A stretch of 27,599 bases of DNA. Source: JAIMBK01 sp040755975 (GTDB lineage Bacteria; Bacillota; Desulfotomaculia; Desulfotomaculales; Nap2-2B). Under the pieces are notes generated by a model, which saw only the letters and a program-made list of their open reading frames with translations, made no database searches and was not told the DNA's origin. Positions 14,431 to 22,417 of this stretch are shown piece by piece; positions within the stretch are counted from its first letter, which is position 1; the number at the start of each line of letters is the position of its first letter. The stretch lies in assembly GCA_040755975.1 (NCBI GenBank), contig JBFLZY010000034.1:1-27599 (forward strand), given 5' to 3'. The position numbers and the translations under genes are program-made.

Positions 14431-14829
14431 TCAAACCTTTACATTTTCCCTGATCCACTGTACAATCGTCTCGATCGGCGTCCCGGGGGTAAACAGCTCC
14501 TTTGCCCAGCCGCCCTCTTTTAAGGCTTTGATGTCATCCGTCGGGATGGTGCCGCCGCCGATGATGATGATGTCTTCCGCTCCGCGCTCTTTCAGCAGTT
14601 CGCTCACCCGGGGGAAGAGGGTCAGGTGGGCGCCGGACAAAATGCTTAACCCGATGACGTCCACGTCTTCCTGGATGGCGGCTTCGACAATCTGCTCGGG
14701 GGTTTGGTGCAGGCCGGTATAGACTACTTCCATCCCCGCGTCGCGCAGACCCCGGGCGATTACCCGGGCGCCCCGGTCGTGCCCGTCTAAGCCAGGTTTG
14801 GCGACTAAAACGCGAATTCTTCTGCTCAT
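14431..14829 (-). CDS. icmB: B12-binding small subunit of acyl-CoA mutase (isobutyryl-CoA mutase type)
   Basis: The 132-residue cobalamin-binding domain carries the base-off/His-on motif KPGLDGHDRG (His17 is the lower axial ligand), then GLSILSGAHL and the GGGTIP loop. It supplies the adenosylcobalamin cofactor to the large subunit encoded 39 nt upstream. The separate small subunit is typical of isobutyryl-CoA mutase and of split methylmalonyl-CoA mutases. ATG 14829 has GGAAGGAG 5 nt upstream. Confidence 0.9.
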   Translation of the reverse strand: MSRRIRVLVAKPGLDGHDRGARVIARGLRDAGMEVVYTGLHQTPEQIVEAAIQEDVDVIGLSILSGAHLTLFPRVSELLKERGAEDIIIIGGGTIPTDDIKALKEGGWAKELFTPGTPIETIVQWIRENVKV

Positions 14830-14868
14830 TGCTCTCCTTCCTTTCTTTTGGAAAACCTTCCAAAATCT

Positions 14869-16530
14869 TTAGAAAACAGGCTTTTCTTTGTATTCGCCGA
14901 AAACTTCCTTCATCGTCTGGATGATTTCGCCCTCGGTGGCATAGGCCCGCACGCACTCCAGGATGCAGGGCATCAGGTTTTCCGTTCCCACGCAGGCCCG
15001 GCGCAGGTTGTCCAGGGTTTCCTTGACCCGGATGTTGTCCCTTTCCTGCCGCAGCTTTCGCACCCGCTCCACCTGTTCCTTTTCCACCTGGGGGTCGATT
15101 TTGAGAATTTCGATTTCCAGCTGTTCGTCGGGGTTGATAAATTCGTTCACCCCGACTAAAATTCTCTGCTTGCTATCCAGGGCCTGCTGATAGCGGTAGG
15201 CCGCGTCGGCGATTTCCTGCTGGAAGAAGTTCTGGTCGATGCAGGCCAGCACCCCGCCGCGCCGGTCGATCTCCTCAAAATACTTTTCCGCTTCTTCTTC
15301 CATTTTATTGGTGAGCGCTTCGACGTAGTAGGAGCCGGCCAGGGGGTCGATGACGTTGGCCGCGCCCGTTTCGTAGGCGAGAATCTGCTGGGTGCGCAGG
15401 GCGACCTGGACCGCCTTTTCGGTGGGTAGCGCCCAGACTTCGTCCATGGAGTTGGTGTGCAGGGACTGGGTCCCGCCCAAAACGGCGGCCAGGGCTTCGT
15501 AGGCCGTGCGCACGATGTTGTTTTCCGGCTGCTGGGCGGTGAGGCTGCAGCCGGCGGTTTGGGTGTGGAAGCGTAAAAGCCACGAGCGCGGGTTTTTCGC
15601 CCCGTATTTTTCCTTCATCCGGCGCGCCCAGATCCGCCTGGCGGCCCGGTACTTGGCGATTTCTTCGAAGAAGTCGATGTGCGCGTTGAAGAAGAAGGAC
15701 AGCCGGGGGGCGAAGTCGTCCACGTTAAGCCCTGCTTTGATGCCCGCTTCCACGTAGGCAAAGCCGTCGGCCAGGGTAAAGGCCAGCTCCTGCCCGGCGG
15801 TGGAACCGGCTTCCCGGATGTGGTAGCCGCTGATGCTGATGGTGTTCCATTTGGGCACGTGTTTGGAACTAAATTCGAAAATGTCCGTAATGATCCGCAT
15901 GGACGGTTCGGGAGGGAAGATCCAGGATTTTTGGGCGATGTATTCCTTTAAGATGTCGTTCTGGATGGTGCCCGTGAGCTGTTCCGGGCGCACTCCCTGC
16001 TTTTCCCCGGTGGCGATGTACATGGCCCAGATCACCGAGGCGGGGGCGTTGATGGTCATCGAGGTGCTCACCTTATCCATGGGGATGCCGTCAAAAAGGG
16101 TTTCAAAGTCCTGCAGGGAATCGATGGCCACGCCGCACCGGCCCACTTCGCCTAAGGAACGGGGGTGGTCGCTGTCGTAGCCCATGATGGTGGGCATGTC
16201 GAAGGCGATGCTCAAGCCCGTCTGGCCTTTTTCAAGGAGGTACTTGTAACGTCGGTTGGAGTCCTTTGCCGTGCCGAACCCGGCAAACTGGCGCATGGTC
16301 CACAGGCGCCCGCGGTACATGTTCCCCTGCACGCCGCGGGTAAAAGGGTACAGGCCGGGGAAACCAAGGTCGTGCATATAGTCGAACCCTTCGATGTCCA
16401 GGGGGGTGTAGAGGTCTTTCACCGACATCCCAGAGACCGTTTCAAACCGATCTTCCCGGTCTTTCATTTTGCTTCGCAATTCCAGCCATTCCTGCCGTCC
16501 TTTCCGGATTCCGTCGTAATCGTTGCACAT
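14869..16530 (-). CDS. icmA: Acyl-CoA mutase large subunit, isobutyryl-CoA mutase type by active-site residues
   Basis: The 553-residue (beta/alpha)8 subunit belongs to the methylmalonyl-CoA mutase family (GQTGLSIAFDMPT, GTIQNDILKE, PKWNTISISGYHIREAGST, HTQTAGCSLTAQQ). At the two substrate-reading positions it has Phe82 (TMRQFAGF) where methylmalonyl-CoA mutase has Tyr89, and Gln200 (KEYIAQ) where that enzyme has the carboxylate-binding Arg207. The spacing is 118 in both. Phe/Gln is the pair of isobutyryl-CoA mutase (Phe80/Gln198). Ala109 also matches that enzyme rather than the Asp of 2-hydroxyisobutyryl-CoA mutase. I infer isobutyryl-CoA/butyryl-CoA interconversion. ATG 16530 follows GAGGTGG; a GTG at 16542 lies inside the ribosome site. 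No MeaB/IcmF chaperone gene is in the window. Confidence 0.9.
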   Translation of the reverse strand: MCNDYDGIRKGRQEWLELRSKMKDREDRFETVSGMSVKDLYTPLDIEGFDYMHDLGFPGLYPFTRGVQGNMYRGRLWTMRQFAGFGTAKDSNRRYKYLLEKGQTGLSIAFDMPTIMGYDSDHPRSLGEVGRCGVAIDSLQDFETLFDGIPMDKVSTSMTINAPASVIWAMYIATGEKQGVRPEQLTGTIQNDILKEYIAQKSWIFPPEPSMRIITDIFEFSSKHVPKWNTISISGYHIREAGSTAGQELAFTLADGFAYVEAGIKAGLNVDDFAPRLSFFFNAHIDFFEEIAKYRAARRIWARRMKEKYGAKNPRSWLLRFHTQTAGCSLTAQQPENNIVRTAYEALAAVLGGTQSLHTNSMDEVWALPTEKAVQVALRTQQILAYETGAANVIDPLAGSYYVEALTNKMEEEAEKYFEEIDRRGGVLACIDQNFFQQEIADAAYRYQQALDSKQRILVGVNEFINPDEQLEIEILKIDPQVEKEQVERVRKLRQERDNIRVKETLDNLRRACVGTENLMPCILECVRAYATEGEIIQTMKEVFGEYKEKPVF

Positions 16531-16650
16531 AAATGTAACCACCTCATTTCCTCATTATTTTTATAAGTTAACCGTTTGAAAACCGGCAATCGAAAAACCT
16601 TTATGAAGATTCCCCCAACCCCCAATCCTTTGCCCGCCGTTCGTTTGCCG

Positions 16651-16848
16651 TCGCTCCGATGCTCCGGGCTGACGAAACATCGGCTTGGTTCGGAGCGAAC
16701 CAGGCAGCGCTGCAAAATGCGCGCGGTACATTAATTTTATTGCCTCCTAAGCGATCAGGAGTTTATGCCAGTTTCTGATCGTCATTTTATCTGCGCGTTT
16801 CGCGCTGCCGGTTCGCTGACCTCACCTGCGCCGTGTTTCGTTACCAGC
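16651..16848 (-). repeat. Dispersed palindromic element, copy 2 (about 198 bp)
   Basis: The arms 16802-16848 and 16651-16705 are near-identical, in reverse orientation, to those of 5050-5231. The 96-bp centre (16706-16801) is unrelated to the centre of copy 1 and holds its own hairpin-forming AACTGGCATAA/CTGATCGCTTAGGAGG sequence. The copy lies in the 430-bp gap between the mutase and the activase gene. I found no gene or clear terminator in the rest of that gap. Confidence 0.75.
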
Positions 16849-16964
16849 GCCTTTAGCATATGTCGCTCTTGGCAAATCGAACGGCGGGCCGGAAGTTTTC
16901 ATTCCCTGTTGGTGTCGCAAAAAAGCGGCATGGGGGTCTAATTCCTAACTCATAATTCCTGTCT

Positions 16965-17918
16965 TTATGCTACATCCCAACGCGGGCAGCGTCCTCCCCA
17001 GCGCCCGATGACCCTGTCGGACGCGTAGATCTCCACAATCTCACAGGCATTGGGGCAACCGTCGCATTCAAAACTGCTTGTGCGGTAACTTAATTGCGCG
17101 ACATCAAAACCCTTAAAAGTAGTGTAACCTTTTCTATTGGCTTCTTCTTGAGCCAGATAAGCGGCCCCAATCGCTCCCATGATTTTGTGGTGCTCCGGTA
17201 CGTAAATGTCCATCTGCAAAGCCCGTTCAAAGGCCGCCTTAATGCCGACGTTAGCCGCCACCCCGCCCTGGAATACAATTGGCGGGAGAATTTCTTTGCC
17301 TTTTCCTACGTTATTTAGGTAATTGCGCACCAGCGCTTCGCAGAGTCCGTTGATGATGTCCGGTAGCGAATACCCCATTTGCTGCTTGTGGATCATGTCG
17401 GACTCAGCAAATACAGTACACCTCCCCGCGATCCGGACCGGCCTCGGCGACTGGAGGGCGAGGCTGCCGAACTGATCAATAGGGATGTTTAAGCGGGCCG
17501 CCTGCTGGTCTAAAAATGAACCCGTTCCTGCGGCGCAAACGGTGTTCATCGCAAAATCAACCACCACCCCCCGGCGTAAAATGATTATTTTCGAGTCCTG
17601 GCCGCCAATTTCAAAAACCGTCTGCACGTCGGGAATCAGCAAAGAAGCAGCCAGGGCGTGGGCAGTTATTTCGTTTTTGATGACGTCTGCCCCTACCATC
17701 ACGCCGGCCAGGTAACGGCCGCTGCCGGTGGTTCCGGCGCCGGCGATTTCGATCCCCGCCGGCAAGTTTTCCCGGGCCTGCCGCAGACCGGTTTGGATGG
17801 CTTCAATCGGCCGCCCCGACGTGCGCAGGTATAACCCGGTAAGGATTTCTCCCTTCTTGTCGATCACTACAATGTTCGTACTCACTGAGCCCACGTCGAT
17901 ACCAAGGTAAGCTTTCAT
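16965..17918 (-). CDS. BadF/BadG/HgdC-type acyl-CoA dehydratase activase (ATPase)
   Basis: The 317-residue ASKHA ATPase has a phosphate-binding start YLGIDVGSVSTNIVV, then GTTGSGRYLAG, EIGGQDSKII, NTVCAAGTGSFLDQQ and AGRCTVFAESDM. The last two contain the cysteines that hold the interdimer [4Fe-4S] cluster in HgdC. It also has a C-terminal CDGCPNACEI...GRCPRW segment, a likely extra metal site. Family members use ATP to push an electron onto 2-hydroxyacyl-CoA dehydratases or benzoyl-CoA reductases. No dehydratase alpha/beta pair of the usual size is in the window; the two upstream DUF2229 proteins are the probable partners. Confidence 0.9.
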   Translation of the reverse strand: MKAYLGIDVGSVSTNIVVIDKKGEILTGLYLRTSGRPIEAIQTGLRQARENLPAGIEIAGAGTTGSGRYLAGVMVGADVIKNEITAHALAASLLIPDVQTVFEIGGQDSKIIILRRGVVVDFAMNTVCAAGTGSFLDQQAARLNIPIDQFGSLALQSPRPVRIAGRCTVFAESDMIHKQQMGYSLPDIINGLCEALVRNYLNNVGKGKEILPPIVFQGGVAANVGIKAAFERALQMDIYVPEHHKIMGAIGAAYLAQEEANRKGYTTFKGFDVAQLSYRTSSFECDGCPNACEIVEIYASDRVIGRWGGRCPRWDVA

Positions 17919-17943
17919 CGCATTCCCTTCCTCGTTTCCTTCG

Positions 17944-19053
17944 TTATCTGCTGGCGGCGAATTTTGGCAGTTTTTGCTGTTGCCTTTTTCGGTAACGGAG
18001 CAAGTCGACGAAAGCTTCCAGGCGGGTAGTCATCCCGGCCTTCCCCGTTTGTTCATCCAGGAAAAAGGTCAGCACCGGGAGATCATAATCTTTAGCTACC
18101 TGGGGCAAAATGGTGCGGGCGACGATCTCCGGGATGCAGGTGAAGGGGGCCAGCTGAATTACGCCGTCGAAGCCGCGCTTGGCGTAAATAACCGTGTTGC
18201 CGACCGATTCGCGGCCGTGGCCGCCCAGCAGTTCGGGGAGGTAAGGAAGGGCGGCTTCGCGCACAGTGATGTTTTCCATGGTTTCCGCCCAGGTGTTATC
18301 GCGCGTCCAGCCGGTCAAAAACATCGAACGTTCTACTTCTACCCCCAGGTTGCCGAGGGTTTCCTCCATTTCCAGGTTACTGGCGGGTTCCAAAAGAACG
18401 TAAATCTCCCCCACAATGCCTACCCTGAAAATTTCCCGCTCCGGATCCTGGGGTATTTTCCGCAAGGCCTCCGAAGCGGCGGCTTCCGCCTCGATAATTT
18501 CCTTCATGGTGTAGGCCCGGTCAATCCATTCCACGCCCTGCCGGTAAACCCTGGTGGTTGCGCCGCGGCTGAGCTCCTGGGGGCGCACCCGGTGACTGAG
18601 CTTTTCGATGTTGTCCAAGGCCTGGATCTTGCGCCAGGCTCGCCGGACGCACTCGTAAATTGACCGGTAAGACATCCGGTGGGGGTTCAGTTTGCGCACG
18701 TTATGGAGTAAATCCAGGGGGTAGAGCCGCGGGGGTTCAAATACGATTATGTCAACGGGATAGCCCAGGGAGCGCAGAATTTTTTTGTGGAGCTGCGCGT
18801 AATGGCCGGCCCGGCAAGGTCCGACTCCTCCACTGGTGACGATCAGCTCCACACCCTGCGGGCAGGTTTCCAGATAGGTGCCGAGCAATATCTTGACTGG
18901 AAAACAGGCAAATTCCGGAGCGTACTTGACCCCCAGGTCCAACGTCCGCTTGCTGGGACGGGGCGGCATAACTACCTCGTTGCCCAGGTCATTCATCAAC
19001 ATTTTCAGCGCGCGCTGCGCTTCCGCCACATGGGGGAAAGTTATTTTGGGCAT
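17944..19053 (-). CDS. DUF2229 / acyl-CoA dehydratase activase-related protein (second copy)
   Basis: The 369-residue protein has the domain found with HgdC-type activases (ITFPHVAEAQRALKMLM, YAPEFACFPVKILLGTYLE, SGGVGPCRAGHYAQL, HLTAFxC-like PFTCIPEIVARTI, and TFFLDEQTGKAGMTTRLEAF near the end). The conserved cysteines in FACFPVK, GPCRAG and FTCIPE could bind an Fe-S cluster as in the HgdB subunit family. Function is not established. Its ATG shares a base with the stop of the upstream paralogue (TAATG), and the activase follows after 25 nt, so the three form one operon. Confidence 0.85.
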   Translation of the reverse strand: MPKITFPHVAEAQRALKMLMNDLGNEVVMPPRPSKRTLDLGVKYAPEFACFPVKILLGTYLETCPQGVELIVTSGGVGPCRAGHYAQLHKKILRSLGYPVDIIVFEPPRLYPLDLLHNVRKLNPHRMSYRSIYECVRRAWRKIQALDNIEKLSHRVRPQELSRGATTRVYRQGVEWIDRAYTMKEIIEAEAAASEALRKIPQDPEREIFRVGIVGEIYVLLEPASNLEMEETLGNLGVEVERSMFLTGWTRDNTWAETMENITVREAALPYLPELLGGHGRESVGNTVIYAKRGFDGVIQLAPFTCIPEIVARTILPQVAKDYDLPVLTFFLDEQTGKAGMTTRLEAFVDLLRYRKRQQQKLPKFAASR

Positions 19054-20039
19054 TAGGCGACAGCCCCCTTTTTCCGCCTGACCATATCCGCAAAAGCCTC
19101 AAGACGGGTGGCGACTCCGGCCTCGCCGCTGTGCTCGTCGACAGTTAAGCTCATAAAGGGGATGCTGGAACGTTCCCTGATCAGCATTTCCATGAACTTA
19201 TCCAGCATCGCGTCCGGGCCGCAGCCGAATGCGGTCAGATGGATGATACCGTCTACCCCGCCGTTTTTCAAAAGGAACTGGGTGGCTTTGTAGGCCAGAT
19301 CGCTAAAGGTCCAGAAGAGGCGCTTATCTAAAATATCCCGCTGCCTGATCAGGGAGCGGGCCGGCAAATTTTCGGCAGTTACTGTTTTGATGCCCATTTT
19401 GTGCAATTTATTTAATAGACCGACGCTGATAAATTGATCGTGGATCAGGTAAGGATACCCCAGGACGGCAAAAACAAGCCCCCCCTTTTCCTTTTGGACA
19501 CGGGGCCTTGCTTTGTTTTTCACCATTTCCATGGCTTCCGGCGGCTGCCAGCCGGCCTGCAGAAGCGCATAAAAGCGGTTCCAGGTGCGCCTGGCTTTCC
19601 AGTAGGCCTGCAAGATTACCGGCCACTGCGCGCCGAAAACGCGGCCGATTTCGCTGTAAGCTCGCAAAAGGGCGCCGGATCCTTCGCGCACGTCCATGCG
19701 GGTATCAATAAGCGGCGGAGCGTCCGTAAGAACGTGCCTGATCATATCCGGCAGCCCGAGAAATTTTGGGCAGTAGGTGGTTTCTGCGTTCAGGCAAACC
19801 ACCCGGGGGCAAAACAGGTAATCAACCCCCTTTTCTTTCAAATTTAAAACGTGTCCAAAGTACAATTTAATGGGTACGCACGCGTCCGCCAGCGCCTCCT
19901 TAACGCCGTAATCAAGCGCCTTCTTATTTGTTTTGCCGGAGGTGACAACCTCCGCGCCTAGATTTTGGAAAAAAGTTTCCCACATGGGAAAATAGAGGTA
20001 ATAGAGCAAGGTGCTCGGAATACCAACCCGGGCAGGCAT
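19053..20039 (-). CDS. DUF2229 / acyl-CoA dehydratase activase-related protein (first copy)
   Basis: The 328-residue protein has the DUF2229 start RVGIPSTLLYYLYFPMWETF, then ALADACVPIKLYFGHVLNL, CPRVVCLNAETTYCPKFLGLPD, LTAFGCGPDAMLDKF and SLTVDEHSGEAGVATRLEAF. It is related to the next gene: both share an AC/CxPxK cysteine motif, a GCGPD/TCIPE cysteine and the closing DEHSGEAG/DEQTGKAG motif. In many Firmicutes these domains and the activase are fused in one long protein of about 1,400 residues; here they are three genes. It is the first gene of the operon, and no promoter is evident upstream. Confidence 0.85.
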   Translation of the reverse strand: MPARVGIPSTLLYYLYFPMWETFFQNLGAEVVTSGKTNKKALDYGVKEALADACVPIKLYFGHVLNLKEKGVDYLFCPRVVCLNAETTYCPKFLGLPDMIRHVLTDAPPLIDTRMDVREGSGALLRAYSEIGRVFGAQWPVILQAYWKARRTWNRFYALLQAGWQPPEAMEMVKNKARPRVQKEKGGLVFAVLGYPYLIHDQFISVGLLNKLHKMGIKTVTAENLPARSLIRQRDILDKRLFWTFSDLAYKATQFLLKNGGVDGIIHLTAFGCGPDAMLDKFMEMLIRERSSIPFMSLTVDEHSGEAGVATRLEAFADMVRRKKGAVA

Positions 20040-20064
20040 AACCGCGCCCCTTCGAGAATAGATT

Positions 20065-20177
20065 CACCGCCAAGACGCAAAGGACGCAAACTGCCTGACG
20101 TTTGTTTGCCGTTGCGCCGGCGCTTTTGACTTTTGGGTAGTTATTTAAATCTTTGTGCTCTTTGCGTCTTTACGGTT
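20065..20177. repeat. Imperfect palindrome (AAGACGCAAAGGACGCAAA type)
   Basis: The arm 20065-20090 (ACCGCCAAGACGCAAAGGACG...) and its imperfect complement 20152-20177 (TTTGTGCTCTTTGCGTCTTT...) surround a 61-bp loop. It lies between the GH18 gene and the DUF2229 operon, is built like the repeat at 8251-8309 but is different in sequence. Confidence 0.65.
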
Positions 20178-20230
20178 AGTATTTTTAGGGAGTATTTCGA
20201 TAACGACGGGTAAAATCCTCTTCCATAAAG

Positions 20231-21541
20231 TTACAATTTTCGCAGGGGGAACTTGCTTTTTAATACTTCCCATCCTTGCGGGTCTTCCAGGCCCATGCGC
20301 CAGATGGCGACCCCCCGCAAGTTGTATTTGGCCACCAGGTCCAGTTTGCCCGCCCAACTGCTGGCGTTTTCGAAGTAAATTACGTGCCCCGAACCGTTTT
20401 CATCTACATAGGTAAAGTAGGGGGCCTGCGCCTTTTCGTCCCAGTTTATGCTTTTCTGGTAGCGGCGGGCTGTGGCCATGGCGATGGCGTAAGAAAGGTA
20501 GCGAGGCTCGGGCCGGTCGTGGTTCCAGTCAAACCCGTAGGCTGGAATTCCCAGAATTACTTTCGCGGAGGGAATCTCCCTCAATACACTACAAACCACT
20601 TTTTCGACCCACGGTAAGGAAGCTACAGGTCCGGCTTCACTGAATATGCCGTGCTCGTCGTAAGCCATGATAACCACCTGGTTGGCGTAATGGCCGACGG
20701 TTGCGTAGTCAAAAGAATCAGACCAGCTCATTCCGGTCTTTTGGTCCAGCCTGGCCGGGAGGGCCACGGAAAGATAATATTTTTTGAATGCCGGGGAACC
20801 CGCCAGTTCTTTAATAAATTGATTAAATAATTGCCGGTCGGCCGGATAAATATTTTCTAGATCAATTTCTACGCCGGCAAAGCCGTTTTCTTGAATGACG
20901 GCCAGGATGTTCGTGATCAACGTACGCCTGTTTTCCTTGCTGGCTAAAACCTGGTGGGCCACCTCCCGGCCATTGATACTTTTATTATATACCAGGTTAT
21001 GGACCAGGGCCAGCACCTTTACGTTTTGATCGCGGGCGGTTTTAACCAACTGGCGGATTTCTTCCCCGGAAACATCGGGGTGGAGGATTAGATTGCCGTT
21101 TCCTTGGGGATCCAGCTGGTACCAGAAAGGTGCTACCAGGGTAAGGGAACTTCCCTGCGCGGCCAGGGTGGGCGCGGAGGAAGGAAGGGGGCCTTCTTTG
21201 CCGGTATAATAACCCTGGACGATGCGCATCGGGCTGCCGTTATTTTGCAGTAAATTATTGATTACGGAGCGCGTTTGCGGACCGGCAATGCCGTCTATTG
21301 CTAAACCGTAATCCTTCTGCAGGTTGGTTACCGCCAGGGCGGTCAGGGGCCCGAAATAGCCGGTAGGGGAGGCCTGGAAATAGCCCAATTGCTGAAGCTG
21401 TTCCTGCAAAGTGCGGACGTCTGCGCCGTAGTTGCCTTGCGCCAAAAGCCGGTTGGTCTGTCCGGGAGAGGAAAATCCGGAGGAAAAAATGAGAGCGGCG
21501 AAGCAAATCAGCAGGGTTGACAGTTTTAGCCTGGAAAACAT
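20231..21541 (-). CDS. Secreted GH18 protein with peptidoglycan-binding domain (spore cortex-type hydrolase)
   Basis: The 436-residue protein has a signal peptide (MFSRLKLSTLLICFAALIFS, cleavage near residue 25-30), a peptidoglycan-binding type 1 domain (about 35-90, GADVRTLQEQLQQLGYF...DGIAGPQT) and a GH18 catalytic domain (about 105-430). The catalytic motif reads GFAGVEIDLEN, with the acid Glu in the DxxDxDxE-type strand, then VIMAYDEHG and GIPAYGFDWN. It is similar to YaaH/SleL spore-germination N-acetylglucosaminidases, which usually carry LysM domains instead. ATG 21541 follows AAAGGAGG. It is probably made during sporulation, but I saw no clear sporulation promoter. Confidence 0.88.
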   Translation of the reverse strand: MFSRLKLSTLLICFAALIFSSGFSSPGQTNRLLAQGNYGADVRTLQEQLQQLGYFQASPTGYFGPLTALAVTNLQKDYGLAIDGIAGPQTRSVINNLLQNNGSPMRIVQGYYTGKEGPLPSSAPTLAAQGSSLTLVAPFWYQLDPQGNGNLILHPDVSGEEIRQLVKTARDQNVKVLALVHNLVYNKSINGREVAHQVLASKENRRTLITNILAVIQENGFAGVEIDLENIYPADRQLFNQFIKELAGSPAFKKYYLSVALPARLDQKTGMSWSDSFDYATVGHYANQVVIMAYDEHGIFSEAGPVASLPWVEKVVCSVLREIPSAKVILGIPAYGFDWNHDRPEPRYLSYAIAMATARRYQKSINWDEKAQAPYFTYVDENGSGHVIYFENASSWAGKLDLVAKYNLRGVAIWRMGLEDPQGWEVLKSKFPLRKL

Positions 21542-21710
21542 AATAGCCTCCTTTGCGGTAAACATTTTTAACAAATTATATAAAATTTACCCCCGGGAGG
21601 CATTGCAAAATATCTGGCTTAAATGGGACAAGCTGGCAACCAGCAAACGGCGGGGGGGGCGGCTGTGGGCTGGAAATGCCGGCCCTTCTTTGACGCCTCT
21701 TTTGAACCAT

Positions 21711-21743
21711 AAAAAACCGGCTGCCGTTATTAATGGCCGCCAG
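21711..21743 (-). terminator. Terminator of the Hsp20 gene
   Basis: A 9-bp stem with one mismatch (21717-21725 CCGGCTGCC with 21735-21743 GGCCGCCAG) is followed on the minus strand by six T. It lies 54 nt after the Hsp20 stop. Confidence 0.75.
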
Positions 21744-21796
21744 TGCTGTTAGACGGATGCTGATGTAAGTTCCTTTCGATGCCGGTGACAATCGAT

Positions 21797-22243
21797 TTAG
21801 TGGATGTCGATCCGGATCGGTTTTCTCCGGCCTTCTTCGCTCTTCGGGATGCGCACCTCCAAAATTCCGTTCCGGTAGCTCGCCCGGGCCTGCTCCGGTT
21901 TCACCTCGGCCGGCAGGGGGACGGTGCGGCTGAAAGTGCCGTAATACCGTTCGCTGTGGTAAAAATCGTCGTCCTTTAAGTCCTGGGCGCGCTTGAATTC
22001 TCCTCTGATGGTCAGGCTGTTGTCCGTGACCGAGACGTCAATGTCTTCCTTCGACTCAATGCCCGGCAATTCCGCCGTGGCCACCACCTCGTTTTCCGTC
22101 TGGTAGACGTCTACCCGCGGGCCGTACCCCTCTACGCCCCATCCCCCTCGCCAACCCCGCCACCAGGGGATCTCCAGGAAACGACTCATGTGCTGGCGCA
22201 AAGCGCTTAATTCGGCGAAAGGATCCCAGCGAATCAAGCCCAT
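21797..22243 (-). CDS. Small heat-shock protein, Hsp20/alpha-crystallin family
   Basis: The 148-residue holdase chaperone has a short N-terminal arm that is unusually rich in Trp and Gly (PWWRGWRGGWGVEGYG, about 26-41). It is followed by the alpha-crystallin domain (about 42-138; VDVYQTENEVVATAELPGI, ERYYGTFSRTVPLP, YRNGILEVRIPK) and a C-terminal IRIDI, an IxI-type anchor. It should form oligomers that hold unfolded proteins. ATG 22243 follows AGGGAGG at about 12 nt. It is divergent from the DUF3786 gene; the 174-bp gap holds a TATAAT (22326-22331, plus strand), but I found no CIRCE element. Confidence 0.93.
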   Translation of the reverse strand: MGLIRWDPFAELSALRQHMSRFLEIPWWRGWRGGWGVEGYGPRVDVYQTENEVVATAELPGIESKEDIDVSVTDNSLTIRGEFKRAQDLKDDDFYHSERYYGTFSRTVPLPAEVKPEQARASYRNGILEVRIPKSEEGRRKPIRIDIH

Positions 22244-22417
22244 CTCTTCAAAAACCTCCCTGAAAATAGATCTGGCGTATTTAAGCTTGCCCTGAAATAT
22301 TCACAAATATACGCATCATGTTGCTTATAATAAAAGCAGGAAAATAACCTTTACGCAGCGAAAGTCGAAAGTAAGGAAGGAAATTTGCCTGATCTTTGCA
22401 GAGAGGTAGGTTTTTGG

